From contig JAKSZU010000009.1 of the NCBI GenBank assembly GCA_026018925.1, positions 76,914,041 through 76,978,040 on the forward strand: DNA of 64,000 nt, written 5' to 3'. Position numbers and translations under genes: made by a program. The stretch comes from Tupaia tana (lineage: Eukaryota > Chordata > Mammalia > Scandentia > Tupaiidae). The notes beneath the pieces are model-generated. The model worked only from the letters and a program-made list of their open reading frames with translations. It was not told the origin of the DNA and searched no databases. This document shows positions 36,008 to 49,603 of this stretch, piece by piece (the stretch's first letter is position 1; every line of letters begins with the position of its first letter).

Positions 36008-36100
36008 GACAATCCATTGCCAAACCTGCAGTGATCTTCAAGTTGGAGCAAGGAGGAGATCCATGGACATTAGAAGAACTTCCCAGCTTGAGTCTCCCAG
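36008..36100 (+). CDS. KRAB-B box exon (single exon of a KRAB-type gene)
   Basis: A 93-bp exon with a pyrimidine-rich acceptor ending 'ttaacag' just before 36008 and a donor CAG|GTTAGT at 36100/36101. With two leading bases from a split codon it reads QSIAKPAVIFKLEQGGDPWT then LEELPSLSLP, a good match to the KRAB-B consensus (SKPDVI-KLEQG-EPW). Both ends are phase 1, as in KRAB-B exons, which are normally just under 100 bp. The KRAB-A/B module recruits TRIM28 for transcriptional silencing in the nucleus. No KRAB-A exon is seen upstream (LTR, L1 and SINE sequence fills much of the preceding 4 kb) and no zinc-finger exon is seen downstream within the window. It may be part of a gene with large introns, or an orphan exon. 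Confidence 0.78.
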
Positions 36101-36935
36101 GTTAGTCAGTGCATAGTTTCCAGGGACTAGTGTAATGCATTTTCTTTTAAAGAATATATATTTTATTGAGGGGAAAACAAAATGTTAGTACTAGTGAGGT
36201 TAGAAAATTGTAGAAATGTTTTCCTGGGATAAGAGTGTGCAAAAATGGGGTATATATTTTTTAAAGGGTCCTAAAGGATGACATGTTTAGGGTAATTAAT
36301 TAGTATACATTTTTATTGGCTACAAGTCCTTCCTAAGTAACATTTCTTAAGTGACAAGAGTTCTTTTGACTTCTGCAAATAGAAGATCTAGAAAACTGTT
36401 CACATTAGCAAAGAAACAGTACACAATATCTATCCTTATAAGAAAAAAAAGAGAAAAAGGACAGGGAAAACAAATGACACATGGAAATCATCCAGTGTAA
36501 AATTATAGGAAGGCAGAAGGTAGATATTTTGAATATTTTTAAAGGTATTAAAGAAAAGGAAAGCATAAAGGAACAAAATTAATTCACTCAGCTTTCAAAA
36601 ATATTAATGTAAATTGCTACAGTAACATATTAAGGAGAAAGAAACATATTTCTTATTATAGATTAGTACCAATATTTGAAATATACATGGGGAGTGTAAG
36701 AGAAATTCTAAAATATATTTTATGAAAATGGTTGTCTTTTTATGATCAAAGAGGATTGATATGGGAGAGACTGCTTGTAAATAGAATAAATATGGAAAAG
36801 CATGTGGTAAGACAGTTCTCATTTCCCAGTATATAGTTCAGGTGTGGAAGAAACCATTTTATAAAAAGTTTAACTGTCTCATTCAACAGAAGATACACAC
36901 ATAAGATGTATGTAGAGAATGTGAAAACTTATTTT
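36101..36935. other. Intron-like unassigned sequence after the KRAB exon
   Basis: AT-rich, with no repeat that I recognise and no second exon that I can support. Confidence 0.4.
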
Positions 36936-38119
36936 TTTTCTCTAAATTTATTTATTTTTTACATTAATTCACTATACATCACTACAGCATACAAATGAAT
37001 TTTCCATCCAAAATATACTGTGTATTGGCTTCATCAAGCACATCAACATACATGTTTTCAGCGAATAATTTTCCAATTCTTATGTCTTTTATACTTTGTT
37101 TTTTGTTTTGCCATCCTTGATTCCTTATCCCTCACCCTCTGCCATGTCCCATCCTCCTCCCACATTGTCTCTGGTATCCATGGTTGCTTTCTATGCCTTC
37201 CCCACCCCCATTTAATTGATTTGCTAATGAACTTAATTAGTCTAAATATATCCAATAGCTAGCACAGCTGATATATACCTATACATGAACCCAAGTCTGA
37301 CTTTAGGCATAAACCCCAGTGAGTAGAATGAACATATTATAAAGTACTACCCAGCTGGGGCTATACAGCTTACTGCAGTCATCAAATATGCATTTTTTAA
37401 AAAATTGATACAAACAGTTTTACCGTTTTTTTTCTCCTGCAACTTTTTTTTTTAATTACTTAACATTCATTCCCTGAGCATCATCACAACGTACTAAATG
37501 TGGTTTCCCATCTAGAATAAACTGCATAGTGGCTTAATAAAGCATGTTATCATCAATAATATTCCATTTCTACTTTCATACATATGTATACGTATATATA
37601 TGCTTTTTACCCCATGTTTGACCCTCTACCCTTTCCCACTCTCTTATTACACTATCTCTGCTATATACAGTGGTCTTCCATTCCTTTTTCCCCAAAATTT
37701 TGTTGACCACACAATATCATAAGTAATCCAACTACTTTCAGCAGGTAATTTCAAGAAGAGTAGTTTTGAACTGGTAACAATATTTCCTTGAAACTTAAAG
37801 CCTAGAAACAGGTTAGTATTCTGTTCAAATAGTAGGTACATGCACCTATCAACAGCTCAAGACAGGACTAAAATCCTTTAAAACTGGAAAACAAAGCTTA
37901 GGAGAAAAGCAGCAATAATTCAGTCAAGTCACAGAATGTTGTTTCATCGGTTCTGTCTCATGTACTTAATCATTCTTCTGTTAAGGTTCAATCTTCGAGA
38001 TTGAATTCTGGGATATAATATTCATCTCCAAACATTGTCCCTACAATTAAGTTGCCCATTTCCTTAGTTTTTGAACTCTTATTTCTGTGTGTCTGCATTT
38101 AATTTCACTGACATAGCAC
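36935..38119 (-). repeat. HAL1-like element 1: 3' tail
   Basis: Two parts. The post-ORF1 part (about 37650-38119) is shared with element 2: 'aacaggttagtattctgttc' and 'actggaaaacaaag'. The terminal part (36935-37650) is colinear with the truncated copy at 29570-30170 and resembles L1 3' UTR text such as 57600-57900. An internal T-rich tract lies at 37445-37455. Confidence 0.85.
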
Positions 38120-39102
38120 TCATTTAAAAACTTCTTGGAGATCTGGTCTGGTGCTGGTAAATTCTTTCACGTTTTGTTTATCTGGGAAAGTTCATGTCTT
38201 TTCTTCCCAAATGAATGATAACCTTGCTGGGTACAGAATTCTCGGTTGAAATTGCTTTTCCCTTAATATTTTGAATATATTTTCCCATTCTCTCCTTGCT
38301 CGCATTGTTTCCGATGAGTGGTCTGCTGTTAGTCTGATGGGATACCCTTTGTAGGTAACTTGCCTTTTTTCTCTTGCCAGTCTTAGTATCTTGTCTTTGT
38401 CTGTGGTTTTGGTCAATCTGGCTATAATGTGTCTTGGAGAAGATCTTCTTGGGTTGATTCTATTTGGAGTCCTCTGTATTTCTTGGGACTGAATCATTAA
38501 GTGCCTCTCCAGGTTTGGAAAGTTTTCTTGCAGGATTTCATGGAATAGATTATCAATGCCCTTATGAGTCTCTTCACCCTCTGGGATGCCTATTATCCGG
38601 ATGTTTGGATGTTTAATTGTATCTAGTACTTCTCGCATATTATTCTCAAATTTTTGGGCCATTTTCTCAGTCTTCATGGTGGATTTTTCTAGGCCAGCCA
38701 TTTTCTCTTCTACATTAGAGATTCTATTTTCTGTATGATCTAGTCTGCTTTTAATACTTTCAAGGGAGATTTTGACTTCTTGTATTATAGCCTTCATCTC
38801 TAACAGTTCCATCTGATTCTTTTGCAAAGTGTGAAACTCCTCTTTTAGATCTTGCATGAATTTCCTCACCTCCTGGAACTCTTCAACGACTTTCTACTTC
38901 CTCTTCAGCAGTTCCTTGTCTCTCTTCTCTTCCATCTCTGTTAGCTTTGTCATTATGAATGTTCTGAATTCTTTATCAGACATTTCCATGATTTCCATTG
39001 AACTGTGTGTCGATGAAGAGGAGAGCTATCTGTTTCCCTTGGAGGAGAGGCATTTTTCTGCTTCTCCATATTTCTTGTGGTCCTGCAGCGATTTCTAGTC
39101 AT
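38120..39102 (-). pseudogene. L1-type ORF1 (RNA-binding nucleoprotein), lightly disrupted
   Basis: The main open stretch covers 38192-38869 (225 residues). It has a heptad-rich coiled coil ('SLESIKSRLDHTENRISNVE'), an RRM start 'NIRIIGIPEGEE', and a C-terminal domain with 'PRHIIARLTKTTDKDKILRL', 'GYPIRLTADHSSETMRARRE' and 'FQPRILYPARLSF'. These are the hallmarks of mammalian L1 ORF1p, a trimeric RNA chaperone. Upstream, a stop (in ...LLKRK-stop-KVVEEFQEV...) and a shift break the N-terminal part that begins with the ATG at 39100-39102. Downstream, a TGA follows 'WEEKT' before the conserved TFPDKQ text, and the frame then reaches 'LQEVFK' and TGA at 38120. Few lesions suggest a fairly recent copy. 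Confidence 0.93.
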
Positions 39103-39340
39103 CTGGCGGATGGTCAGGTTCTTCCCAAACTTGGAAGATCAATCTGAGGGTCGGGGAGTGTGCAGAAATGGAAGCAGAGAGAGGGTAACAATACCAAAAA
39201 CAGCAAAAAAACAGACAAGAAACAGAGAAAAAGAAGAGAAAAACTTTTAAATAAATCAAAAAATCAAAAATTAATATTCAAAAGCTTTCAATAAAAAACA
39301 ATAGTTAGAAAACCGCGAGGCGCGCAAGTACCGCGCGAAA
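39103..39340 (-). promoter_or_regulatory. Non-monomeric 5' UTR linker with a CpG cluster
   Basis: Lies between the ORF1 start and the first monomer. It is A/G-rich except for a compact CpG cluster at about 39310-39345 (CCGCGAGGCGCGC, ACCGCGCG), which is strikingly CpG-dense for this AT-rich window. By analogy with mouse L1 it is the tether between monomers and ORF1. A promoter role is inference. Confidence 0.6.
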
Positions 39341-39504
39341 TGGATAGATCACAGGAGCCACGGAGCAGACTGTCTCTTGAAGAAGGGCTGTTCTGGGAGG
39401 AGCAGAGGGGATTATTAACAAAATACAGGCCTAGGAGAGAGGGGCCAAAGGCCCTGTAAAAGGCCTCACCTTAAAAAATTCTAAAAAGCAAGAATTAAAA
39501 AAAA

Positions 39505-39539
<35 letters not shown>

Positions 39540-40162
39540 AGAGACAGAGGTAGAGAGAGACAAAGATTGATTCAGAGACAGGAGACTTGAAAGGGGTTTT
39601 CCTACCACGCGGGTTTTGTTTGCTGGAGGCCCAGTTAGGAGTGGGACATCTTCCTTTCTCCCAGAATGGCTAGATCGCAGGAGCCATGGAGCAGACTGTC
39701 TCTTGAAGAAGGGCTGTCCTGGGATAGCAGAGAAGATTATTAAAAAAATAAAGGCCTAGAGGGAAGAGGCCCAAGGGCCCCGTAAAATGCCACACCTTAA
39801 AAAATTGTAAAAAGCAAAAATTTAAAAAAAGACAGAGAGAGAGAGGGAGAGACAAGAATAGAGAGAGAAGACAGAGACAGAGGTAGAGATAGAAAGATTT
39901 ATTCAGAGACAGGAGACTTGAAAGGGAATTTCCACCCACACTTGTTTTGTAAGCTGGAGGCCCAGTTAGGAGTGGGACATCTTCCTTTCTCCCAGAATAG
40001 CGAGATCACAGGAGCCATGGAGCAGACTGTCTCTTGAAGAAGGGCTGTTCTGGGAGGAGCAGAGGTGATTATTAACAAAATAAAGGCCTAGGAGGGAGGG
40101 GCCAAAGTGCCCTGTAAAACGCCTCACCTTAAAAAAATTGTCAAAAGCAAAAATTAAAAAAA

Positions 40163-40201
<39 letters not shown>

Positions 40202-41796
40202 AGACACAGAGGTAGAGAGAGACAAAGATTGATTCAGAGACAGGAGACTTGAAAGGAGTTTACCTACCACGTGCGTGTTGTATGCTGCAGGCCCAGGTAG
40301 GAGTTGGACATCTTCCTTTCTCCCAAAATGGCTAGATCCAGGAGCCATGGAGCAGACTATCTCTTGAAGAAGGGCTGATCTGAGAGGAGCAGAGGGGATT
40401 ATTAACAAAATGAAGGCCTAGGAGGGAGGTGCCAAAAATCCGTGTAAAACGCCTCACCTTAAAAATTTCTAAAAAGCAAAAATTAAAAAAGAAGACAAAA
40501 TGGAGAGAGAGACACAGAGAGAGAGAGAGAGAGGACAGAGACAGAGGTAGAGAGAGAAAAGGACTGATTCAGAGACAGGAGACTTGAAAGGGGTTTTCCT
40601 ACCATGCGGGTTTCGAATGCTGGAGACCCAGTTAGGATTGGGACATCTTCCTTTCTGCCAGAATGGCTAGGTCGCCGGAGCCATGGAGCAGACTGTCTCT
40701 TGAAGAAGGGCTGTTCTGGGAGGAGCAGAGGAGATTATTAAAAAATAAAGGCCTAGGAGGGAGGGGCCAAAGGGCCCTGTAAAAGGCCTCAAGTTAAAAA
40801 TTCTAAAAAGCAACAATTTAAAAAAAAGACATTGAGAGACAGAGAGAGAGAGAGGACAGAGACAGAGGTAGAGAGAGACAAAGATTGATTCAGAGACAGG
40901 AGACTTGAAAGGTGCTTTCCTAACACGTGAGTTTTGTATGATTGAGGCCCAGTTAGAAGTGGGACATCTTCCATTCTCTCAGAATGGCTAGACAGCAGGA
41001 GCCATGGAGCAGGCTGTCTCTTGAAGAAGGGCTGTTCTAGGAGAGCAGAGGGGATTATTAACAAAATAAAGGCCTAAGGGGGAGAGGCCGAAGGGCCCTG
41101 TAAAACGCCTCACCTTAAAAAAATGTAAAAAAGCAAAAATTAAAAAAAAGACAGAGAGAGAGAGAGAACAGAGACAGAGGTAGAGAGAGACAAAGATTGA
41201 TTCAGAGAGAGGAGACATGAAAGGCGTTTTCCTACCATGCGGGTTTTGTATGCCGGAGGCCCAGTAAGGAGTGGGACATATTGCTTTCTCCTAAAATGGC
41301 TAGATTGCAGGAGCCATGGAGCAGACTATCTCTTGAAGAAGGGCTGTTCTGGGATAGCAGAGAGGATTATTAACAAAATAAAAGCCTAGTGGGGAGAGGC
41401 CAAGGGCCCTGTAAAATGCCTCACCTTAAAAAATTGTAAAAAGCAAAAATTTTAAAAAAGTCAGAGAGAGAAAGAGAGGGACACAAAAGGATAGAGAGAG
41501 AGGACAGAGACAGAGGTAGAGAGAGAGAAAGATTGATTCAGAGACAGGAGACTTGAAAAATATTTTCCTACCACGCGAGTTTTGTATGCTGGAGGCCCAG
41601 TTAGAAGTGGGATATCTTCCTTTCTCCCAGAATGGCTAGATCGCAGGAGTCATGGAGTAGGCTGTCTCTTGAAGAAGGGCTGTTCTGGGAGAGCAGAGGG
41701 GATTATTAACAAAATAAAGGCCTAGGGGGGAGAGGACCAAGGGCACTGAAAAAACGCCTCACCTTAAAAAGTACTCAGAAGCAAAAATTAAAAAAA

Positions 41797-41849
<53 letters not shown>

Positions 41850-42156
41850 AGACACAGAGGTAGAGAGAGAGAAAGATTGATTCAGAGACAGGAGACTTGA
41901 AAGGAGTTTTCCTACCACACGAGTGTTGTATGCTGCAGGCTCAGGTAAGAGTTGGACATCTTCCTTTCTCCCAGAATGGCTAGATTCAGGAGCCATGGAG
42001 CAGACTGTCTCTTGAAGAAGGCTGCTCTGAGAGGAGCAGAGGGGATTATTAACAAAATAAAGGTCTAGGAGGGGAGGGGCCAAAGGGCCCTGTAAAAACA
42101 CCTCACTGTAAAGAATTCTAAAAATCAAAAATTAAAAAAATGACAGAGAGATTGAG

Positions 42157-42187
<31 letters not shown>

Positions 42188-42498
42188 GAGAGAAAAGAGA
42201 CAGAGGTAGAGAGAGACAAAGATTGATTCAGAGACAGGAGACATGAAAGGGGTTTTCCTACCATGCGGGATTTGTATGCTGGAGGCCCAGTTAGGAGTGG
42301 GACATCTTCCTTTCTCCCAGAATGGCTAGATTGCAGGAGCCATGGAGCAGACTGTCTCTTGAAGAAGGGCTGTTCTGGGAGGAGCAGAGGGGATTATTAA
42401 CAAAATAAAGGCCTAGGAGGGAGGTGCCAAAAGGCCCTGTAAAACGCCTCACCTTAAAAAATTCTAAAAAGCAAAAATTAAAAAAGAAGTCAAAGAGA

Positions 42499-42529
<31 letters not shown>

Positions 42530-44122
42530 GACAGAGACAGAGGCAGAGAGAGAAAAAGATTGATTCAGAGACAGGAGACTTGAAAGGGGTTTTCCTACCA
42601 TGCGGGTTTTGTATGCTGGAGGCCCAGTTAGGATTGGGACATCTTCCTTTCTCCCAGAATGGCTAGGTCGCCGGAGCCATGGAGCAGACTGTCTCTTGAA
42701 GAAGGGATGTTCTGGAAGAAGCAGAGGAGATTATTAACAAAATAAAGGCCTAGGAGGGAGGGGCCAAAGGGCCCTGTAAAATGCCTCAACTTAAAAAGTT
42801 GTAAAAAGATAAAATTAAAAAAAAACGACATTGAGAGAGAGAGGACAGAGACAGAGGTAGAGAGAGACAAAGATTGATTCAGAGACAGGAGACTTAAAAG
42901 GTGTTTTCCTACCACGTGAATTTTGTATGCTGGAGGCCCAGTTAGGAATGGGACACATTCCTTTCTCTCAGAATGGCTAGATAGCAGGAGCCATGGAGCA
43001 GACTGTCTCTTGAAGAAGGGCTGTTCTGGGATAGCAGAGGGGATTATTAACAAAATAAAGGCCTATGGGGGAGAGGCCCAAGGGCTCTGTAAAACGCCTC
43101 ACCTTAAAAAATTGTAAAAAGCAAAAATTTAAAAAAAGGACAGAGAGAGAGAGAGAGGGAGAGAGAGAGAGAGGTCAGAGAAAGAGGTAGAGAGAGACAA
43201 AGATTGATTCAGAGACAGGAGACTTGAAAGGGATTTTTCAACCACACGGGTTTTGTATGTTGGAGACCCAATTCGGAGTGGGGACATCTTCCTTTATCCC
43301 AGAATGCCTAGACCGCAGGTCCCATGGAGCACACTTTCTCCTGAAGAAGGGCTGTTCTGGGAGGAGCAGAGGAGATTATTAAAAAAATAAAGGTCAAGGA
43401 CGGAGGTACCAAAGGGCCCTGTAAAATGGCTCACCGTAAAATATTCTAAAAAGCAAAAATTTTAAAAAAGACACAGAGAGAGAGAGATAGAAAGGGAGAG
43501 ACAAGGAGAGAGAGAGAGGACAGAGACAGAGGTAGAGAGAGAAAGTTTGATTCAGAGATAGGAGACTTGAAAGGGGATTTCATACCATGCTTGTTTTGTA
43601 AGCTGGAGGCCCAGATAGGAGTGGGACATCTTCCTTTCTCCCAGAATGGGTAGATCGCAGGAGCTATGGAGCAGACTGTCTCTTGAAGAAGGGCTGTTCT
43701 GGAAGGAGCAGAGGGGATTATTAACAAAATAAAGGCCTAGGAGGGAGGGGACAACGGCGCTGTAAAATGCATCACCTTAAAAAATTCTAAAGAGCAAAAA
43801 TTTAAAAAAAGACAGAGAGAGAGAGAGAGGACAGAGACAGAGGTAGAGAGAGACAAAGATTGATTCAGAGACAGGAGACTTGAAAGGTTTTTTCCTACCA
43901 CGCGAGTTTTGTATACTGGAGGCCCAGTTAGGAGTGGGACATCTTCATTTTTCCCAGAATGGCTAGATCGCAGGAGCCATGGAGCAGACTGTATCTTGAA
44001 GAAGGGCTGTTCTGGGATAGCCGAGGTGATTATTAACAAATTAAAGGCCTAGGAGGGAGAGGCCCAAGGGCCCTGTAAAACACCTAACCTTAAAAAATTG
44101 TAAAAAGCAAAAATTTTAAAAA

Positions 44123-44179
<57 letters not shown>

Positions 44180-44483
44180 AGGATAGAGAGGACAGAGACA
44201 GAGGTAGAGAGAGAAAGATTGATTCAGAGACAGGAGACTTGAAAGAGAATTTCCTACCACACTTGTTTTGTAAGCTGGAGGCCCAGTTAGGAGTGGGACA
44301 TCTTCCATTCTCCCAGAATGGCTAGATCGCAGAAGCCATGGAGCAGACAGTCTCTTGAAGAAGGACTGTTCTGGGAGGAGCAGAGGGGATTATTAACAAA
44401 AATAAAGGAATAGGAGGGAGTTGCCAAAAGGCCCTGTAAAACGCCTCACCTTAAAAAATTCTAAAAAGCAAAAATTAAAAAAG

Positions 44484-44517
<34 letters not shown>

Positions 44518-46446
44518 CAGAGACAGAGGTAGAGAGAGACAAAGACTGATTCAGAAACAAGAGACTTGAAAGGTCTTTTCCTACCACGTGAGTTTTGTAT
44601 GCTGGAGGCCCCGTTAGAAGTAGGACATCTTCCTTTCTCCCAGAATGGCTAGATCGCTGGAGCCATGGAGCAGGCTGTCTCTTGAAGAAGGGCTTCTCAG
44701 AGAGGAGCAGAGGGGATTATTAACAAAATAAAGGCCTAGGAGGGAGGGGTCAAAGGGCCCTGAAAAACGCCTTACTGAAAAGAATTCTAAAAATCAAAAA
44801 TTTAAAAAATGAGAGAGAGACAGAGAGAGAGAGAGACAGAAGTAGAGAGAGACAAAGATTGATTCAGAAACAGGAGAGTTGAAAGGAGTTTTCCTACCAC
44901 GTGACTGTTGAATGCTTCAGGCTCAGGTAGGAGTAGGACATCTTCTTTCTCGCACAATGGCTAGATCCAGGAGCCATGGAGCAGACTGTCTCTTGAAGAA
45001 GGGCTGCTCAGAGAGGAGCAGAGGGGATTATTAACAAAATAAAGGCCTAGGAGGTAGGGGCCAAAGGGCCCTGTAAAACGTCTCACTGAAAAGAATTCTA
45101 AAAATCAAAAATTAAAAAAAAGACAGAGAGAGAGAGAGAGACAGAGAGAGAGAGACAGAGAGAGAGAGAGAGGAAAGAGACAGAGGTACAGAGAGACAAA
45201 GATTGATTCAGAGACAGGAGACTTGAAAAGGGTTTTCCTACCATGCGGGATTTGTATGTTGGAGGCCCAGTTAGGAGTGGAACATCTTCCTTTCTCCCAG
45301 AATGGCTAGATCCCAGGTGCCATGGAGCAGACTGTCTCTTGAAGAAGGGCTGTTCTGGGAGGAGCAGAGGGGATTATTAACAAAATAAAGGCCTAGGAGA
45401 AAGGTGCCAAAAGGCCCTGTAAAAAGTCTCACCTTAAAAAATTCTGAAAAGCAAAAATTAAAAAAGAAGAAAAAAAGAGAGAGAGAGACACACAGAGAGA
45501 GAGAGAGAGAGAGAGGACAGACACAGAGGTAGAGAGAGAAAAAGATTGATTCAGAAACAGGAGATTGGAAGGGGTTTTCCTTACATGCGGGTTTTGTATG
45601 CTGGAGGCCCAGTTATGATTGGGACATCTTCCTTTCTCCCAGAATGGCTAGGTCTCCGGAGCCATGGAGCAGACTGACTCTTGAAGAAGGGCTGTTCTGG
45701 GAGGAGCAGAGGAGATTATTAACAAAATAAAGGCCTAGGAGGGAGGGTCCACAGGGCCCTGTAAAAAGCCTCAACTTAAAAAATTCTAAAAAGCAAAAAT
45801 TAAAAAAAAAGACATTGAGAGACAGAGAGAGAGAGGACAGAGACAGATGAAGAGAGAGAGACAAAGATTGATTCAGAGACAGGAGACTTGAAAGGTGCTT
45901 TCCTACCACGCGAGTTTTGTATGATGGAGGCCCAATGAGAAGTGGGACACCTTCCATTCTCCCAGAATGGCTGGATCCCGGAGCCATGGAGCAGGCTGTC
46001 TCTTGAAGAAGGGCTGTTCTGGGAGAGCAGAGGGGATTATTAATGAAACAAAGCCCTAGGGGGGAGAGACCCAAGGGCCCTGTAAAACGCCACACCTCAA
46101 AAAACTGTAAAAAAGCAAAAATTAAAAAAGAGAGAGAGAGAGAGAGAGGGCAGAGACAGAGGTAGAGAGAGACAAAGATTGATTCAGAGACAGGAGACTT
46201 GAAAGGGGTTTTCCTACCACGTGGGTTTTGTATGCTGGAGGCCCAGTTAGGAGTGGGAAAACTTCCTTTCTCCCAGAATGGCTAGATAGCTGGAGCCATG
46301 GAGCAGACTGTATCTTGAAGAAGGGCTGTTCTGGGAGGAGCAGAGGGGATTATTAGCAAAATAAAGGCCTAGGAGGGAGGGGCCAAAGGGCCCTGTAAAA
46401 CGCCTCAACTTAAAAAATTCTAAAAAGCATAAACTAGAAAAAAGAC

Positions 46447-46480
<34 letters not shown>

Positions 46481-47106
46481 GACAGAGACAGAGGTAGAGA
46501 GAGACAAAGATTGATTCAGAGAATGGAGACTTAAAATGTGTTTTCCTACCACGCGAATTTTGTATGCTGGAGGCCCAGTTAGGAGTGGGACATCTTCCTT
46601 TCTCCCAGAAGGGCTAGATTGCAGGAGCCATGGAGCATACTGTCTCTTGAAGAATGGCTGTTCTGGGATAGCAGAGGGGATTATTAACAAAATAAAGGCC
46701 TAGCAGGGAGAGGCCCAAGGGCCCTGTAAAACGCCTCACCTTAAAAAATTGTAAAAAGCAAAAGTTTAAAAAAAGACACAGAGAGAGAGAGGGAGAGACA
46801 AGGATAGAGAGAGAGGACAGAGACTGAGGTAGAGAGAGAAAGATTGATTCAGAGACAGTAGATTTCAAAGGGAATTCCCTAACAAGCTTGTTTTGTAAGC
46901 TGGAGGCCCAGTTAGGACTGGGACATCTTCCTTTCTCCCAGAATGGCGAGATCGCAGAAGCCATGGAACAGACTGTCTCTTGAAGAAGGGCTGTTCTGGG
47001 AGGAGCAGAAGGGAATATTAACAAAAATAAAGGCCTGGGGGGAGGTGCCAAAAGGTACTGTAAAACGCCTCACCTTAAAAAATTCTATAAAGCCAAAATT
47101 AATAAA

Positions 47107-47137
<31 letters not shown>

Positions 47138-48094
47138 GACAGCGACAGAGGTAGAGAGAAACAAAGATTGATTCAGAGTCAGGAGACTAGAAAGGGGATT
47201 TCCTAACATGAGCTTTTATTATTCTGGAGGGCCAGTTAGGAGTGGGACATCTTCCTTTCTCCCAGAATTGCTAGATCACAGGAGCCATGGAGCAGACTGT
47301 CTCTTGAAGAAGAGCTGTTCTGGGAGCAGCAGAGGGGATTATTAACAAAATAAAGGCCTAGGAGGGAGGGGCCAAAGAGCCCTGTAAAACGCCTCACCTT
47401 AAAAAATTCTCAAAAGCAAAAATTAAAAAAAAGACAGAGAGAGAGAGAGCAAGGACAGACATCGAGGTAGAAAGAGACAAAGATTGATTCAGAGACAGGA
47501 GACTTGAAAGGAGTTTTCCAACCACGCGTGTGTTGTATGTTGCAGGCCCAGGTAGGAGTTGGACATCTTCCTTTCTCCCAGAATGTCTAGATCCTGGAGC
47601 CATGGAGCAGACTGTCTCCTGAAGAAGGGCTGCTCTGAGAGGAGCAGAGGGGATTATTAACAAAATAAAGGCCTAGGAGGGAGGGGCCAAAGGGCCCTGT
47701 AAAATGCCTCACTGTAAAGAATTCTAAAAATCAAAAATTAAAAAAATGACAGAGAGAGAGAGAGAGCCAGAGAGAGAAAGAGAGAGAGAGAGAGAGGACA
47801 GAGACAGAGGTAGAGAGAGACAAAGATTGATTCAGAGACAGGAGACTTGAAAGGGATTTTCCTACCACGCGAGTTTTGTATGCTGGAGGCCCAGTTAGGA
47901 GTGGGACATTATCCTTTCTCCCAGAATGGCTAGATCACAGGAGCCATGGGGCAGACTGTCTCTTGAAAAAGTGCTGTTCTGGGAGGAGGAGAGGGGATTA
48001 TTAATAAAATAGAGGCCTAGGAGGGAGGTGCCAAAAGGCCCTGTAAAACGCCTCACCTTAAAAAATTCTAAAAAGCAAAAATTAAGAAAAAGAC

Positions 48095-48147
<53 letters not shown>

Positions 48148-48752
48148 AGCGACAGAAGTAGAGAGAAACAAAGATTGATTCAGAGTCAGGAGACTTGAAA
48201 GGAGTTTTCCAACCACGCGAGTGTTGTATGTTGCAGGCCCAGGTAGGAGTTGGACATCTTCCTTTCTCCCAGAATGTCTAGATCCAGGAGCCATGGAGCA
48301 GACTGTCTCCTGAAGAAGGTCTGCTCTGAGAGGAGCAGAGGGGATTATTAACAAAATAAAGGCCTAGGAGGAGGGGCCAAAGGCCCCTGTAAAACACCTC
48401 ACTGTAAAGAATTCTAAAAATCAAAAATTAAAAATGTGACAGAGAGAGAGAGAGACAAAGAGAGAGAGACAGGACAGAGACAGAGGTAGAGAGACAAAGA
48501 TTGATTCAGAGACAAGAGACTTGAAAGGGGATTTCCTATTACGCTTGTTTTGTAAGCTGGAGGCCCAGTTAGGAGTGGGACATCTTCCTTTCTCCGAGAA
48601 TGGCTAGATCACAGGAGCCACGGAGCAGACAGTCTCTTGAAGAAGGGCTGTTCTGGGAGGAGCAGAGGGGATTATTAACAAAAATAAAGACCTAGGAGGG
48701 GGGTGCCAAAAGGCCCTGTAAAACGCCTCACCTTAAAAAATTCTAAAAAGCA

Positions 48753-49011
48753 GGGAACCAGCAGTTAGCGTAATGGCTATGTCCCTGGAATCCCAAGTAG
48801 CCGACCGCGGTTCGCGTCCCGGACCCCGTGGCTTAAAACTCCTGCTGGCCATGTGTGTGTGCGTGCCCAAGATCCCGAGAGGAGAATGGAGGAGAAGGGA
48901 TTGCGGCGTGACCATCCCCCCTGGGGGGTGATTTCTTGATTTCTGTCTCTATGTCTCTCTCTGTCTGTCTGGCGAGCGCACGCGCCCTATAGCAATAAAA
49001 CTCTCAAAAAT
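48753..49011 (+). repeat. tRNA-derived SINE inserted in the array
   Basis: Full-length GGAACC-subfamily copy with 'CTCTATGTCTC'. AATTCTAAAAAGCA flanks it at 48739-48752 and 49012-49025, showing insertion into a pre-existing monomer. Confidence 0.95.
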
Positions 49012-49541
49012 AATTCTAAAAAGCAAAAATTAATAAAAAGTCATAGAGAGAGAGAGAGGACAGAGACAGAGGTGGAGAGAGACAAAGATTGATTCAGAGA
49101 CAGGAGACTTGAAAGCGGTTTTCCTACCACATGGGTTTTGTATGCTGGAGGCCCAATTAGGAGTGGGATATCTTCCTTTCTTCCACAATGGCTAGATCTC
49201 AGGAGCCATGGAGCAGACTGTCTTTGAAGAAGGGCTGTTCTGGGAGGAGCAGAGGGGATTATTACCAAAATAAAGGCCTAGGAGGGAGGGGCCAAAATGC
49301 CCTGTAAAACGCCTCACCATAAAAAATTCTAAAAAGCAAAAATTAATAAAAAGACAGAGAGAGAGAGATAGAGAGGACAGAGACAGAGGTAGAGAGAGAC
49401 AAAGATTGATTCAGAGACAGGAGATTTGAAAGGGAATTTCCTAAAATGCGGGTTTGTATGCTGGAGGCCCAGTTAGGTGTGGGACATCTTCCTTTCTCCC
49501 AGAAAGGCTAGATCGCAGGAGCCATGGAACACACTGTCTCT

Positions 49542-49544
<3 letters not shown>

Positions 49545-49603
<59 letters not shown>

